A DNA stretch of 64,000 nucleotides from Pardosa pseudoannulata (lineage: Eukaryota; Arthropoda; Arachnida; Araneae; Lycosidae): NCBI GenBank assembly GCA_032207245.1, contig CM063506.1:46739909-46803908 (forward strand), read 5' to 3'. Both the position numbers and the translations under genes were made by a program. The notes under the pieces were generated by a model. The model saw only the letters and a program-made list of their open reading frames with translations. It did not search any database and was not told the origin of the DNA. Each line of letters starts with the position of its first letter. The first letter of the stretch is position 1. This document shows positions 1-12,708 of the stretch, piece by piece.

Positions 1-157
1 TGAATTGTAGCTTATAACGTATATATTTTTTAAATATTTAATAAATAACAAAACTTAACGACATTATACATTTTTCATATAAAAATGAAACAACAAATGG
101 TTAGATTTTAGTAATAGTTATGAGTGGAAAGTTCGATAATTTTATAAATGGTGTTTA

Positions 158-171
158 GCGCCATCTAACGG
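158..171 (-). promoter_or_regulatory. CTCF-like core, copy 1
   Basis: GCGCCATCTAACGG on the + strand reads CCGTTAGATGGCGC on the minus strand. It resembles the CTCF core (AGNTGGCGC type) known in Drosophila and vertebrates. Binding is inference. The motif sits at the same place in each 524-bp unit. Confidence 0.2.
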
Positions 172-380
172 ATCGTTGACACGTTTTGAAATCTTTCAAT
201 TTTTTACTTTATAACTTATACAATAAAAGTTGGTGAAAACAAATTTTTATTCTATGCATTCTGTACTTAAAGTTATAGAAATTTTGTAAAAAAAAAAAAA
301 AATATTTTCACTATTATTTTTTTCTTCAGTTTTTTTCTTAAGTGTTTATAATTTTAAAAAAAAAACTATGCCTATTCTAA

Positions 381-410
381 GTCAAGAATGGCATATTTGC
401 CATTCTTGAC
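381..410. other. Perfect 13-bp hairpin with 4-nt loop
   Basis: GTCAAGAATGGCA and its exact reverse complement TGCCATTCTTGAC flank the loop TATT. It lies between the two conserved blocks of the 524-bp duplication. It could be a MITE remnant or simply a palindrome; no U-tract that would suggest a terminator role is evident. Confidence 0.8.
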
Positions 411-684
411 GTAAAATAAGATTCTATGGAAGAGTCAAAATCAAATTTTATTGCAATATCAATTTTTTTTAGTGTGTATTCGAGTGCATATGTTAGCATA
501 TGTACATAGTAGCTTATATTTATTTGAATTGTAGTTTATAACGTATATATTTTAAAAATTTATAATAAATAACAAATCTTAATGATAGAATACATTTTTT
601 ATATAAAAATGAAACAACAAATGGTTAGATTTTAATGATAGTTATAATGAGTGGACAACTCAATAATTTTATAAATGGTGTTTA

Positions 685-698
685 GCGCCATCTAGCGG
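685..698 (-). promoter_or_regulatory. CTCF-like core, copy 2
   Basis: CCGCTAGATGGCGC on the minus strand is a better match to the CTCF core than copy 1, which differs at one position. It is preserved although other parts of the repeat have drifted. Function is inferred only. Confidence 0.25.
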
Positions 699-727
699 AT
701 CGTTGACGCGTTCTATGTTTTGAAATG

Positions 728-2052
728 TATGCTATAAAAAACAGCCATATTATGAGTAAAATAGAATTAATTTTCAAACAGTTAATATTTAATAGATCCA
801 GAATTAAATTATGCTTATTTTCTAAGTTTCACCACTGTGGACATAAATATATTTTAAAACGTATTTTTAAAACTGATTTACTTAAAATGAGAACATTTTC
901 AAGCAAATCAATTTAAGATAATAAAAGTTAAAATTTAAGAGCTCACGATCACCTCAACTGAACCAATTTCAGAAAATTGATTAATGAATTATTACTGGAC
1001 TGTTAGTTCCATCGATAGCAGATAAGATTCTGCTATACAACCAACTGGTTGAAATTCAATCTTAATGATACCTAAAGGGAATTAACGTATCACATTGTCA
1101 TACGAAAAAAAAACACTAATTCAACTTTGAAAAGTATACCTTACGCAACTAGTACTGGTAGAAAATGTGTTACGTATCCTTTATCCGCTTAGAATCACGA
1201 TTAAGTCTCGAAACCCATCTGCCTCCGCTGATATCTGAATTTATGATGTGTCCTCCGCTTTTAACAACATATTTGCAGTTAAGATTTTACTGGGTTCGTG
1301 ACAGTGCGTCATCTCACCGCGTAGGAAACAACCAGAAATGTAATAATGACTAAACTGGAAGTGGGTGATAAGAAACCAAAGCAAGCTGCGAATTAGTACG
1401 TCGAACAAATTTTAACTACTTACAGAGCGAATACATCGTAAGCTTTGGGAAAACTACGTAACATTTTCCAAACTCCATTATCATTGTAATCTGGAACTAA
1501 AACAAGTGTATACGAAATTCACTCCGGGATAAAACATTAATATAAAACATTACGACTGATTTTTCGACAAATTAAAGAGTTTGATTTTTTATTTAAGTTA
1601 ACCGAACATCTTTAAACTATTGTTAAAAAAAATTCAAAAAGAAAACTTAATGCTCTCAAAGAAAAGAAAAAAAAAATATTTCAAGATTAAATGACGATTA
1701 GAAAGTGAGTGAATTTTAGATAACTGTTGGTTTATTAAGGTACTGAAATAATATTCAAGATTATTGAATTCCTGGAAGAATTTTAAATATTTTTGCTAAA
1801 CCTCATTGTAGTACTGTAGCCAGAATTTCCTTCTGGGGAAAGGGGTGGTGGTGAATTTTTCGGCCACTTTTTAATCGAGAACTTTCCAATTTAAGAGATC
1901 ACTTGATTGAAAGCTTTGTACCAAGGGGTAGATTTTTTTATTCCATGCCAAAAGATTTTAAGTTCATGTACACCCGGTTGTCTGAAAATTTTGAGAATCA
2001 TGTCAATGAAATTCATCCGACAATCCGGGACTATACACAAATCTAATCTAGA
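728..2052. other. AT-rich unique sequence, no gene recognised
   Basis: There are only short open frames without recognisable domains or convincing splice signals. A slightly GC-richer patch at about 1165-1350 has an open frame of 62 codons that I cannot assign. Confidence 0.5.
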
Positions 2053-2290
2053 GCAGCGGGACCTCAATCGGCAAAGGCAGCGATCTCTTAACTGACAGGT
2101 CGCGGGTTCGGGGCTGGAGCCAGCCTAAGGTCCGACGTGTTCGCTAAAGGTGACTGGGGCACGTAAAATAGGTTCGTGGTCAAAAAGTCCTCCAAGTTCT
2201 TCTGGGAGTGGCAGGACAAGTCTGGGTGTCTTTTGCTTGGTCCCTGCTTCTAAATTACGAGGACCCAGCGGGGGGTAATGTTAATACGTC
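2053..2290 (+). mobile_element. Second SINE family (SINE-2), tRNA-like head, copy 1
   Basis: The head has a D-arm-like CCTCAATCGGCAAAGGCAGC and a B-box-like GCGGGTTCGGGGCT. The body carries GGGAGTGGCAGGACAAGTCT and CTGCTTCTAAATTACGAGG. Those body blocks recur at about 20230-20305 and, in part, at 4621-4680, so this is a dispersed family. It is far GC-richer than its surroundings. The 3' end is uncertain; related sequence may reach about 2400. It encodes no protein. Confidence 0.6.
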
Positions 2291-2309
2291 TGTAGCATAC
2301 CTTAAGCTA

Positions 2310-4618
2310 CACTTGCTCCCAGGGATGCTAAATGAGTAACAGGTTCCCAGCCTTGTTAAAGCGTTTGGATAATGTCTGTATCGCCTGCTGCATTGGGGAA
2401 TTTTTTTACCCATTAAGATCTTTACTTTCAATTCCTATCTCTAGCCACAATTTGTTGTTCACTCAAATATGTTAAATAAGTATCACCACAGGCATCATCA
2501 CTGACGCCATAGTTAAGGTGGCATTAAATTTTCTCTATTCATCAGCAAAAAATTACCATAATTAAAAAAGGTCTGGTATTTGTAGTCTATTGCCATCAAA
2601 GTAATGCTATTGCTACTAAAAAATAAATTTAAAAAGTGTATAACTGTATTATTTTTTGCAATTTTGTACTTCATAAAACCTCTGGTAATGCTTAGATTAC
2701 AGAATATTTAGCCGGATCCATTCAATGGAGATTAAATTTTGATTGAATTCCCTACTAGTTTAATAAATTTCTTAATATTTTAATTAAGTTTAATTTTTAG
2801 TATTTTGGATCTAATTGCAATTGAACAATATTTGAAGTAAATTTTAAAAGGAATTTACTAAGATAAAAAGCGGATTAGCTTACCATCTAAATAAATTAAC
2901 AGGAAAAAATTTTCACATTTTACAAAAAAACAATCATTTTTACATCTTGTTAACTAAATAATTAACCATGAATAAGAACACAAGAATAAAAACAACCTGT
3001 TTTATTGCCAACTAATAATTTTATGTTTATTAAAGTTACGTAATTTTAATAAATATTAATTTTTTAAACGATGTCTAAGACAGACAATTTTTTTAAATTA
3101 AGGTTTTATCTCGAAAACTAATTAACTAGTTAAAATAATTTATTCTGATATAAATTATAAAATACAAAAATAAATAAATTTACTGAGATTAGTTGCACCA
3201 ATATAATCTATTAAAAAACTGAAGGCTAGGAGCTAAATGTTGAAAACGCTTAAAATTATTTTCAACTTTTTAATGTCTGATTTTATAATCTAAATTTTTA
3301 TATAAAAAATAGCTTAAGCTATATTACTATATTTTTGGTAGTTAATAATTACAGACATGTATTTAATTAATTTTTCCACGGGATTTGAAAAATTGCACAG
3401 TTAAAACTCATTGCTCCTTACCTTATTCAGGATTAATAGACAACTTCGGTAATGAAAGCACATCTCAGGTTCAACAGTCATTCCCGAAACACACAAAACA
3501 TTTTTTTAAGAAAAAAGTCGACCTATTTATAACAAAATTGATAGTAGATAGAAGGCTAAAAAAAATTCATAGTGGGCCACAAAAACAAAGCTGTATACAA
3601 TGCTGATATCATATCTAAATTGTATACAAATTATTGAAACTTTTTGAGCTCAAGCATTCGTAACCGACAAACTATGAATAAAGAATTTGCCAGAAAACAT
3701 ATACAAATTATTTTTAAACAACCCTAATGAATCGATATATTTCGAATCAGTGGCATTTAAAATTAGAAAAAGGAGTACACAGTGTTCATTATAAAACCAA
3801 TCACACAGGAAGTTCTGAACACGAAAACACTGCTGAAACCGTCAAGTAAAAGCAGCGAAAATATCTAACTACATTCATCAGCAGAAGGAATTCTACATTA
3901 ATACTTATTTAATACCGGTACACATTAAAGACTAATAAAACGTCTACCTAATAAAAAAAATCAAGCAACGATTTCTTGACATTTTCAACAACTGTTAAGT
4001 TGCAAACCACGTGTTAGACTCATTGCTCTAAATCAATTTAGATGACACTTGACTGTTACGCCCGATATGGCTTACATTTGAGTGGATCTTTTTTTATCAA
4101 CTATTTCGTGAATGGAGTGTTTTAGCGAATGGAAGTTTGTGGTAGGGTGAAAAGTCTAAGCATCTAACTAGAATATTTGGACATCACAACACTATATAAG
4201 TACCATATCTCCGAAACTGGAGCCTACGAATTAAATCTTCCCTACTATAATGAAAATGTTAACGATTGTAAGTAATTATATTTACAATATAGAATATTGT
4301 GCACAGTTTAGTATCGCAAATACTGTTTAGCTGCAGATTATCATTTCTGCTTAACAGTGATGAATGAGGGTTCAGACCTTACTCTTTCAAGAAAAACCAA
4401 GATTACACACTATTTTGCCTAACTTGAAAGTTCCTCAGGGAAACTACCGATGATTTTGAGTAGCAAAGTTCGGAAAGTAGAGTCTCCCTGGAAATATTGT
4501 TGTATAATCATCGAATTCATACCTTAAGATATGTTATGCAGTCTGCCGGATTGACTTGTTTGAATTCAGACAGTTAATTAGTCAATTACTTTGGAGATAT
4601 AGTAGGAATAAATATACC
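2310..4618. other. AT-rich sequence, no gene recognised
   Basis: Long stretch of simple AT-rich sequence with no repeat family, RNA gene or credible exon that I can support. The open frame near 3385-3606 lacks an ATG start and has no recognisable motif. Confidence 0.5.
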
Positions 4619-5049
4619 TATGGAAGTGGCAGGACTAGCCTAGGGGGCTTTTACTTCTAAAGAGAACCCATTCTTAAGGCCCCTCCATACTATGGTCCAC
4701 TGCAAGCCATTACCACCGTCTGGATGGGGTATGGTGTATCATGGTCGGTGGTGGCTTTGGCGGGCGATGGCTCCAAGGGCGGTTTTTCTCCAAAGATCAA
4801 AGGCAGCCAGATGCGCAACTAAAGTGTGCAGTAGAACCCTGCGGACGAATTCACGCGCTCGACTCATTTAGTGGCCCAGCGTATGGATATAACCCGTGAA
4901 CCATCGTTCAAGGCCACCATCAGGAAGTGGTGAACAATTGGCCATAGTGCGGAGGCTACATTAGGAGTCCAACTTCTCGAGGCAATGACAACCATTTTTC
5001 CATGAGAAGTCATACGATGGACACGAAACTAACCAACCAACCAATCAAC
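4619..5049 (+). mobile_element. GC-rich SINE-2-related element
   Basis: The 5' part (GAAGTGGCAGGACTAGCCTA) matches the body of the SINE-2 copies at 2.2 and 20.2 kb. The element ends in a simple tail of CCAA units (ACTAACCAACCAACCAATCA) typical of SINE 3' ends. GC is near 50% in a 30% GC region. The middle 300 bp has no other match in the window, so this may be a longer or composite member. No clear target duplication was found. Confidence 0.55.
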
Positions 5050-5919
5050 GGGAAAAATTAAAATTATCTTTTATATGGAGGGTGAGGGGGGTTACACGGG
5101 GATTCATTAGACCAAGATCATACATTTTAGACAATATTAAATATAAATAAATCATTCAGAAATTTAACGAAATAAAATTTAAATTAATCTTTATTTTCAG
5201 TTTAGAAAATAACTTTGCAATTCCATACCTATAAAATGGTTCTATGTAGATGTAAAACAATTTGGGAAAAAAAATTTATTCAGTTTTTAGGAATACATAA
5301 CCAAAATTTACAGTTTGTAGGTGTGTAAATAAATATCTGGCACATATTGCATTTAGTTAAATATTTCATATACACATGCAGTTACTTTCCCCAACTTAAA
5401 GATAAAAACTAAGTTACAATGTCTATTGATTGTTGACATCGCTTGATACGACAAAACAAACAATCAAAACAAAAACGTGAAAAAGTAGGGCGCTTGAATG
5501 CTAAGTCAAATTGAGAGAGATTATGTACGTTAGATACTGTTGATAACATTCACGTGAAACCTATATATACACCATAGGCACGTGTACACAAGGGTAACTG
5601 TAAAAATCGTGTCGATTAGTGGTGTACGCAGCCTTAGCATGAGGACGGGGATTTTTTTAACATAACGCTCTCATCAATCCGTCAAATTAAAATACAAGTG
5701 TGTATTGTATTATAACATGAAAAAATGTCATACAAATGTCAAAATATAAAACGAATTCATAAACCAACGAAGAGTCTTTGTTAAAATTAAAAATATATGT
5801 ATGGGATTTTTTTTGGTTAAGTCTATTGGTACCATAGGGAGGGGGAGGACTATGTATACGTTACTGGTATCAAAAGCACTGGTTAAGAAAACACAAACAA
5901 ATGAAAATATTTAAAAGTT
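5050..5919. other. AT-rich sequence, no gene recognised
   Basis: Contains two CACGTG E-box cores and a CTATATATAC box at about 5550-5590, which could be a chance promoter-like cluster. No transcript evidence can be read from the sequence. Confidence 0.4.
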
Positions 5920-6388
5920 TTCAAGAGTATTTAAAATTTTAACAATTATATATACTTTTTTCTCTGCAGTTAATTGTTAACTTGTTAAAGAAAGAGAGGG
6001 AGAGATTGAAAACTTTCTTCTAGAAGACGAGTTGTAGACAGATTTTATGGGTTGTTTTCCTCAAAACTATGAATTTCCCCATCATCCGCACGAGTTTTCA
6101 AAAATCTTTACGAATTAATCTGTTTGAATTTTTTATTATGGAATATATACTCGTTGTCAATATATTAATAAAATTAAGGTATTCTAATATCTTCAATATT
6201 TTTAAAATGAAAATTAAATTAAACATTATTTTCTTATTTCAATTTGAAAAATTTTTAGAACAGTTATTGACCTCGCATCATCATTATATTAATTTTCTAT
6301 ATATGCAACAAGTACATATTCCATTATACATATATGTGTGTGTGTGTAGTGCTAAAAATGACAGTATGGAAAAGAAATGTCCTTAAAC

Positions 6389-6642
6389 CAAAAATTCTCA
6401 ATTTTTTTCCGCCGCGACACCCAGTTTCAGAACCAAAGGGGTAGAGGATCGGTCGTACCCCGGGATAAATTTAAAGACAACTTTTATTAGGATTTAACAA
6501 TGGCAAGGGAAAATAAATCTAACTTTTAAGTATCTTTCTCATTTTTTAATAATTTTATAATTTTTCTTTATTATTGCCACGGCCCCTTAAGAAAACACTT
6601 ATGGCATCCCAGGATGCCGTAGCATCCAGCTTGAGAACCTCG
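6389..6642. mobile_element. hAT-like non-autonomous element (remnant)
   Basis: The left end CAAAAATTCTCAATTTTT and right end CAGCTTGAGAACCTCG form degenerate inverted ends of the TTCTCAAAC/GTTTGAGAA class. Subterminal CCGCGACACCC and GGCATCCCAGGATGCCGT match the organisation of the better preserved element at 29638. No transposase is present. The 8-bp target duplication is no longer recognisable. Confidence 0.5.
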
Positions 6643-6846
6643 TTCTCAACTTCCTTATGCTTAAAAAACCCTAAGTAACTCATATAACATATTCTACACA
6701 TCAGTCTGTAATTCATGCTCAAGATGGAACTTTTCAGTGCTATTTTTAAAGTCCTTGAAATCTTTAAACGGTCTCAAGAGTTTTAAAAATAAAAAAAAAA
6801 TTTTTAATTATAACGATTTATATTTTTGCAGTTAATTATCAAGATG

Positions 6847-6946
<100 letters not shown>

Positions 6947-7480
6947 AAAAGGATTGCAGATTCATGCTCTAGAAGAAAAGCAAACGGAATTTCTTTCAGA
7001 ACGAGTTTACACCGTTTTACGAGTTCTTCAAGGAATTTGTTTTCGAAAATAATATTTACACCATTAATATATAAAATTTTTAAAAAATCTTATTTAAATA
7101 TCCAATTGAAAATTTTTATTGGAATATATGTCTGTTGCCTATAGAATAAATTGGTGTAATAAAATATTCTATCTTCAAAAATTTTTAAAAAATAATATAT
7201 AAAACTTAAAAATTAACAAATAAAAAATATATAAAGACAAATTATTAATGTATTAATAATAAAAATCTTATTAAAAAATCAAATTGAAATTTTTTTGTAT
7301 TGGGAATATATGTTTGTTGCCTATAGAATAAATTGGTGTAATAAAACATTCTATTTTGAATATTTTTTTAAAATTAAAATTGAAAGATACATTTTTTTAA
7401 ACTACAAATTATTTTTTAAAATAGTTGTTGACATCATTATGTAGTTCATTCATTCTAAACATATAAAAACATATTTCAAT

Positions 7481-7928
7481 CTGGAAAATTTCAGATTTAC
7501 CTATATTTTTTTATCTTACGGATAATGGTGAAAATCATAGTTTTGAAAAATAAAACACCTTTAAACAACTTGTAAGTGATACATATTATGTAACACAATA
7601 AATAGATCTATAATTCAATGTTCTGAAGAAATTCAAGTTTTTTTTTAAATATATTAATATGTTGAAATTTAATTGAAAAAATAATAACAATAATAATAAT
7701 TTTATGTGATTTTTTTCGACTTTTTTTTTCTATTTTTAAAACATTTTTGAGTTTATTTAAGGCAGATAAATTAGCTTCCTCTCAGGCCATAACATACACA
7801 CGAAAAAAAAATAAGAAAAACCATAAGTGACTATTCTGCAATAGATATTTTTTTAGTGATTTGAATACAATAGACTGCCATTATCGCTTTCTACAGTTAA
7901 CATTTATAGATTCAAATTTCAAATAATG

Positions 7929-7979
<51 letters not shown>

Positions 7980-10252
7980 GAGGAGGACAACATAGTGTGA
8001 CCAATTTCGGTAAAAAATGAGCAATTTTTGTTTTGATGCCTAAATAAGTTTATATTATTCAAAACTGTGTTTGTTTCGATTTGACGATAATTGGAACACG
8101 ATGATAAACCGGAAACGCATGTTTACAAATAACCGGAAGTTTGAGCTCAGATACCCGATATGTGTAAACAAACTAATATTACCGGTATTATGCCGCGTTA
8201 CACTCACACACACACACATAATAATGTAACTCGTACAAATTATGGAACACCCTACCTTTAATAATTTTAGAAAACAATTATCTCGGCATTTTCCGGGACA
8301 CGAACTCACACTCTGGTACCGTAAATGAGCAACCAATTAGAAAATCACCGGGTTAAATATTATGAATAAAACTTTTTAAAAAGAAAACAAAACAGGGGTT
8401 TAAAGTAAATTGGCACAGTGAAAACTTTCTGTACGAATTTTGAAAAGAAATATTTGCCTCCTCTGTAGACAAATGCTGTTTGACAGATGAATTAATCGAA
8501 AAATTTAGTAAATATAGTTATCTGAGTAACAGCAGAATAGTACTTTGAAAGTTAAACCGAAAAAATTTTATTCTTTTAGGTGAGACCTGAGAAAATTTTC
8601 TATAAGGTGCACATGAAAACAATAACTTTTAGATATAAATTAGCAAATGAGTCTTTGAAATCTGCTGATGTATAATTGGAAAAAAAAACCTTGAAATATT
8701 TTATTGGTTCTATACAAATTCTAGAGTCATTTAGCTACACATTTAATTTTTAAAAGAAAAAAATTATTCACTAATATTTTCAAATGACGATGATCTACGA
8801 TATATCAAATGCTTCTACATTTTTCTCGTGAATTAATTAAAATAAAATGCTTAAAACAAAAAAAAATGAAAAAATAAGTAGAAAGTTTGAAAAATAGGTA
8901 TAAAGTTACTTTTCAACTAATTTCATTTTTCATTATTCTATGATCAAAATTATATTAAATTTTGTTAGATTCGCAATAAATGTTTATTGAGTACAGCCAT
9001 ATTCCTAAAATGGCATTTCTACTGGCTAAGAACACACAACATATATCTGTTAATTTTATTATGCTAAGGAGAACTCTTCAGATAGTAATTAAGCTTTTTC
9101 ATACCCATGTAATTCCATTTTATAAATATTTATTATATTATATAAGAAGTTCCCTAAAAATATTCTATACCATAACTTGAAATGTAAAATGAGCAAATGA
9201 CAGATTCTTAAGAGATGAGAAATATATGTGAAGATTAAAAAGAAAATAATATTGAATAAATATTATTCTGAACATTTTCTTTAAAAAGGGAATTTATTCT
9301 CTTTAAAAAAGTATAAGAAGTTTTACTTCACAATTAAAACATGAAGATCCTTCTAACATGTATATAGGTTAAAAATATAAGAGCCCCTAAAACAAAATTT
9401 TTCATACATTTTAACGGTTAACAGCTTAGATTAAAGTAGTTCAATAATATGAAGCAGTTCCAAACACAATTAACCTCTCCAGATTTCAATTTCAAAAAGC
9501 AATCATTCAAATATTTATTAAATAAAAAATGGGTAATAATAAAAAAACCCACATTCGAAATACGAACTTTCTGCGAAAGACAAAAATGTTAAGAGGAATT
9601 CAACAGAAATAACCTTACAAAATCTTAATGTAACCTACATTTGTAGCAGAGACCTTCAGGCAAGTGTCTGAGGCGAGTTTCCGGTTAGCAGCATTCTTAA
9701 CTCGCGACTAATGTCTAAATTTCCGAATTGGAGCTTGTTTAGCATTAAGAATGTATAAATCAAAATCAACAGAAAGCTTATACGAAAGCTAAGTTAACAT
9801 ATATCATTAATACATATTTTTAGGTATGATTTTAGGTATTTTATGAAATTGATTCCAATGTGTGATTGGTTTGGACCGTAACGGTCAATTATTTGCAAAA
9901 GGAGAGATCATTAGACCAGAAACTACTAAAGGTAGGTCTGCATCTCTCTAATTGAACTCTTTCTAGCTAGCTTGCATTTAAAATACTCATTAAAAATTAC
10001 ACAAAATTATTAATTCTCTAAAAATGCTATCTTTTTTTAACTTTGTGTCTGTTAAATGTCTGTATTTGTATTTGAAAAAGAGTATACTAAATTATTTTTT
10101 TAAATAAAAAGGAAGATACCAACCTAGATAATTTGTTGTCCTATCACGTGGTATAATTCTTTAAAAAGAATTGTTTAAATGTGAGTCGGCTATAGGTGAT
10201 TTTTTTATTTTTTTAAGACAGCATGGAACAAAATGAATCCAATTTATAATGT
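7481..10252. other. AT-rich sequence, no gene recognised
   Basis: Apart from the (TA)n at 7930-7976 and a short CA run near 8201-8218, I see no repeat family or credible exon. Open frames near 8055-8336 and 8980-9180 have no domain features. Confidence 0.5.
7930..7976. repeat. (TA)n microsatellite
   Basis: About 47 bp of alternating TA. Confidence 0.97.
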
Positions 10253-10455
10253 GAGAGCCTTGTAAGGTTTAGGTTTAGGGGCGCTACGGTCTACTTTTTG
10301 CAACACGAGGGCTAATGAGCTCGGGACCTACTGTTTATAGCCGATTCCGAACGGCTACTAACATCCATTCCATAGTGGGATTCGAACCCATGAACTCCGG
10401 TTCCGAAAGCCAGCACCCTAACCATTCGGCCATCGTTCGGCGAGAGTCTTGTAAG
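10253..10455 (-). mobile_element. tRNA-derived SINE with target duplication
   Basis: SINE body at 10267-10441, minus strand. Flanks GAGAGCCTTGTAAG (10253-10266) and GAGAGTCTTGTAAG (10442-10455) are a 14-bp target-site duplication with one mismatch. The B-box GGTTCGAATCC and A-box-like TGGCCGAATGG are intact on the minus strand. The family is described at 41186. Confidence 0.92.
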
Positions 10456-10609
10456 AGATTAGCCTGTAAAACAGTAGACTTCTAGATAAGTAAACCAACC
10501 TACCATTCAAAATGGAGGTACTTACGGTGTAGAGGGGAAACCGCAAACATTCCAACTCAGTCTGTCAAGCTTATCGAGACCGACGGAGATTTGAAGCCTA
10601 TTCTAATAA

Positions 10610-10806
10610 GCAAACTCCAATGGGTTTGGAATAGAAAGCTTACTTTTTTGCAACACGAGGACTAATGAGACCAGAACCTTCTTCTGAAAGCCGATTCCGA
10701 ACGACTAAGAACATACATGCTACTGTGGGATTCGAACTCATGAACTCCGGTACAGAACACCAGTGCTCTAAGCATTCGGTCATCGTTCAGCAAATTCATA
10801 TGGGTT
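10610..10806 (-). mobile_element. tRNA-derived SINE, moderately diverged
   Basis: SINE body at 10627-10789. The left flank GCAAACTCCAATGGGTT and right flank GCAAATTCATATGGGTT agree at 14 of 17 positions, consistent with an old target duplication. The 3' end of the element (+ strand left side) is altered: the usual GCGCTACGGTC block is missing. Confidence 0.8.
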
Positions 10807-10917
10807 AATATACGAAAAGGTAGCCTCCTACCAAGCCTGTTGTCTCTGCCGTTTGGAACACTATCATTGAATTTTTGAATTTAAAAACACCACACATTTC
10901 CTAACCATTCCCACACG

Positions 10918-11092
10918 ACCCAATTAAATATTAAGAAAGGAACTTAAAGAGAGCTCTTTTATGTATATATGTATATATACACACATACACATATATATGT
11001 ATGTATATATGTATATATACACACATACACATATATATGTGCACATACACAGTTGGCTTCTTCTTAGCCGGCCTAAATAGGATCTCGGTTAA
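10918..11092 (-). repeat. 5' module of extended SINE, copy 1, with embedded microsatellite
   Basis: On the + strand it starts CCCAATTAAATATTAAG and ends GCCGGCCTAAATAGGATC. Between the two conserved ends lies a duplicated ATGTATATAT/ACACATACAC microsatellite (10961-11052, two units of about 40 bp). The same module occurs at 13636 and 13808. A TTTCCTAACCATTCC block just left of it looks like a residual tRNA head. Confidence 0.75.
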
Positions 11093-11535
11093 AAGGGAAA
11101 AAACAATGTCGCGAAGTACTGTGAAATTATGAAATAACTACAGAAAGTGATACAGAATGAAATAACGAGAATATTAACGATGGGACAATATTTCCAAACA
11201 ACCAAAAACTTTATCCTTCATATTCATACGACTGGAAGAACATTAAACTTCCCGCTCAAGGCCCTGAAGTACAACCTTCATATTTTTATCTTCTCCCCTC
11301 TTTGAAGTCGGTTATGATAGGAAAAAGGTTTCCGATCTGCGATGAGGTCTAGAGTGCCGCCAAACAATGGATGAAAGAGGTGAAGGAAGATTTCTTCTTT
11401 ATTGGTGCAGATATAAGATAGCTCATAGCTCGATTAAGAAAGTTCATCTGTGTTATAGAAGAAATATTTAAAAACTGGGCACTTTTACTTTCTGGACATG
11501 CCTTGAGCGTATATGTAGGGCTTTGTACATATGAG

Positions 11536-11708
11536 GGTTGGTTTGGTGCGCTACGACCTGCTCTTTTGCAACATGAGGGCTAATGAAGCTGGGACCTACT
11601 GTTTAAAGCAAAGTCCGAATGGCTATGACATTACATATCGGCAGTGTGATTCGAATTCACGTACCCCAGTACCGAAAAGCAAAAATATACCCATTTGGTC
11701 CTCGCATG
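11536..11708 (-). mobile_element. tRNA-derived SINE, diverged
   Basis: Recognised from TTGGTTTGGTGCGCTACG, GGGCTAATGAAGCTGGGACC and a B-box-like GATTCGAATTC. About 80% like the family by eye. No target duplication was found. Confidence 0.75.
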
Positions 11709-12492
11709 GATAATTCTAAGTACGAAAATATATTCTGAACATAACACAAAATTTTCTGAAAAAGTATACGCTACTAATTTAAAATAAAAACCATATTAAG
11801 GTTAATTTCTGGAAGTCGAAACTATGGCTGGATGATATCTGATTTTTAATATTGTGATTTATCGTTTACCAAATATCAATATATCAATATGTTCTAATAT
11901 ATATCACCTTATTATAGAGTTGCAAATATAAGTGTGTTCTGTATAAAATAATACAAACACATATATATCAATGTCTGTGTTGGTTATCTAGAAAACAAAA
12001 ATTCAATTTCTTAATCTGAACACATAAATTTAAATTTTAACATATTGCTTTAAAAAAGAAAATCCCATAGCATATTACTGTTCTTCGATTAAAAAAGATT
12101 TGTGGACGCGTCAAAAAAGAAAAAAGGGTGAGAAAAGATATAAAACTTTCTAATTATCTTCCAAATTCATTTATTATTTTTTATTTGAAGCTATTTTTAT
12201 TTGAAAATTTTTTTAATTAATTATTACTATTATTATTATTATAAATTTCGGAACAGATTCACCCAAATTTTCGGAAAATTCGGAAATTTTGAGACCAGAA
12301 TCATCCCTAGATCATCGTTCCACACATGTGTTTAAGATTATTTATACATCTACGACTCAAAGATTTTACTTAATAAAAGATTTTTTAGTGATATTAATAA
12401 AAATACACGCTTAAAAAATCATCTCGATTATCGCAGAGTCAAACGTTAACAGTCAATCTGAAAATATTTTAAAATTAGAAAATAAATATTTT
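11709..12492. other. AT-rich sequence, nothing recognised
   Basis: No repeat family, RNA gene or exon signal that I can support. Confidence 0.4.
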
Positions 12493-12708
12493 TATAAGTT
12501 CATAGGGTTTGGGTTTAGGTTTTGGTTTTGGAGCACTACGGTCTACTTTTTTCAACACGAGGGCTAATGACACCGGGACCTACTGCTTAAAGCCGATTCC
12601 GAACGGCTACGAACATCCATGCCATAGTGGGATTCGAACCCACGAACTCTGGTTCCGAAGGCCAGCACCCTAACCATTCGGCCATCGTTCGGCCTATAAG
12701 TGCATAGG
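12493..12708 (-). mobile_element. tRNA-derived SINE, near full length, with target duplication
   Basis: SINE body 12507-12694. The target duplication is TATAAGTTCATAGG (12493-12506) / TATAAGTGCATAGG (12695-12708), with one mismatch. The tail on the + strand is a run of GGTTTTG-type units. The tRNA-like head is complete. Confidence 0.93.

Larger units (their letters stand above)
2..727. repeat. 524-bp tandem duplication (one full unit plus partial second)
   Basis: The stretch beginning GAATTGTAGCTTATAACG at 2 recurs at 526 as GAATTGTAGTTTATAACG and stays alignable to about 727. Shared blocks include AAAATGAAACAACAAATGG and ATAAATGGTGTTTAGCGCCA. The period is 524 bp. The second copy stops where flanking sequence diverges after TTTTGAAAT, so this is the right edge of a repeat that may continue left of the window. 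No coding potential is apparent. Confidence 0.85.
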
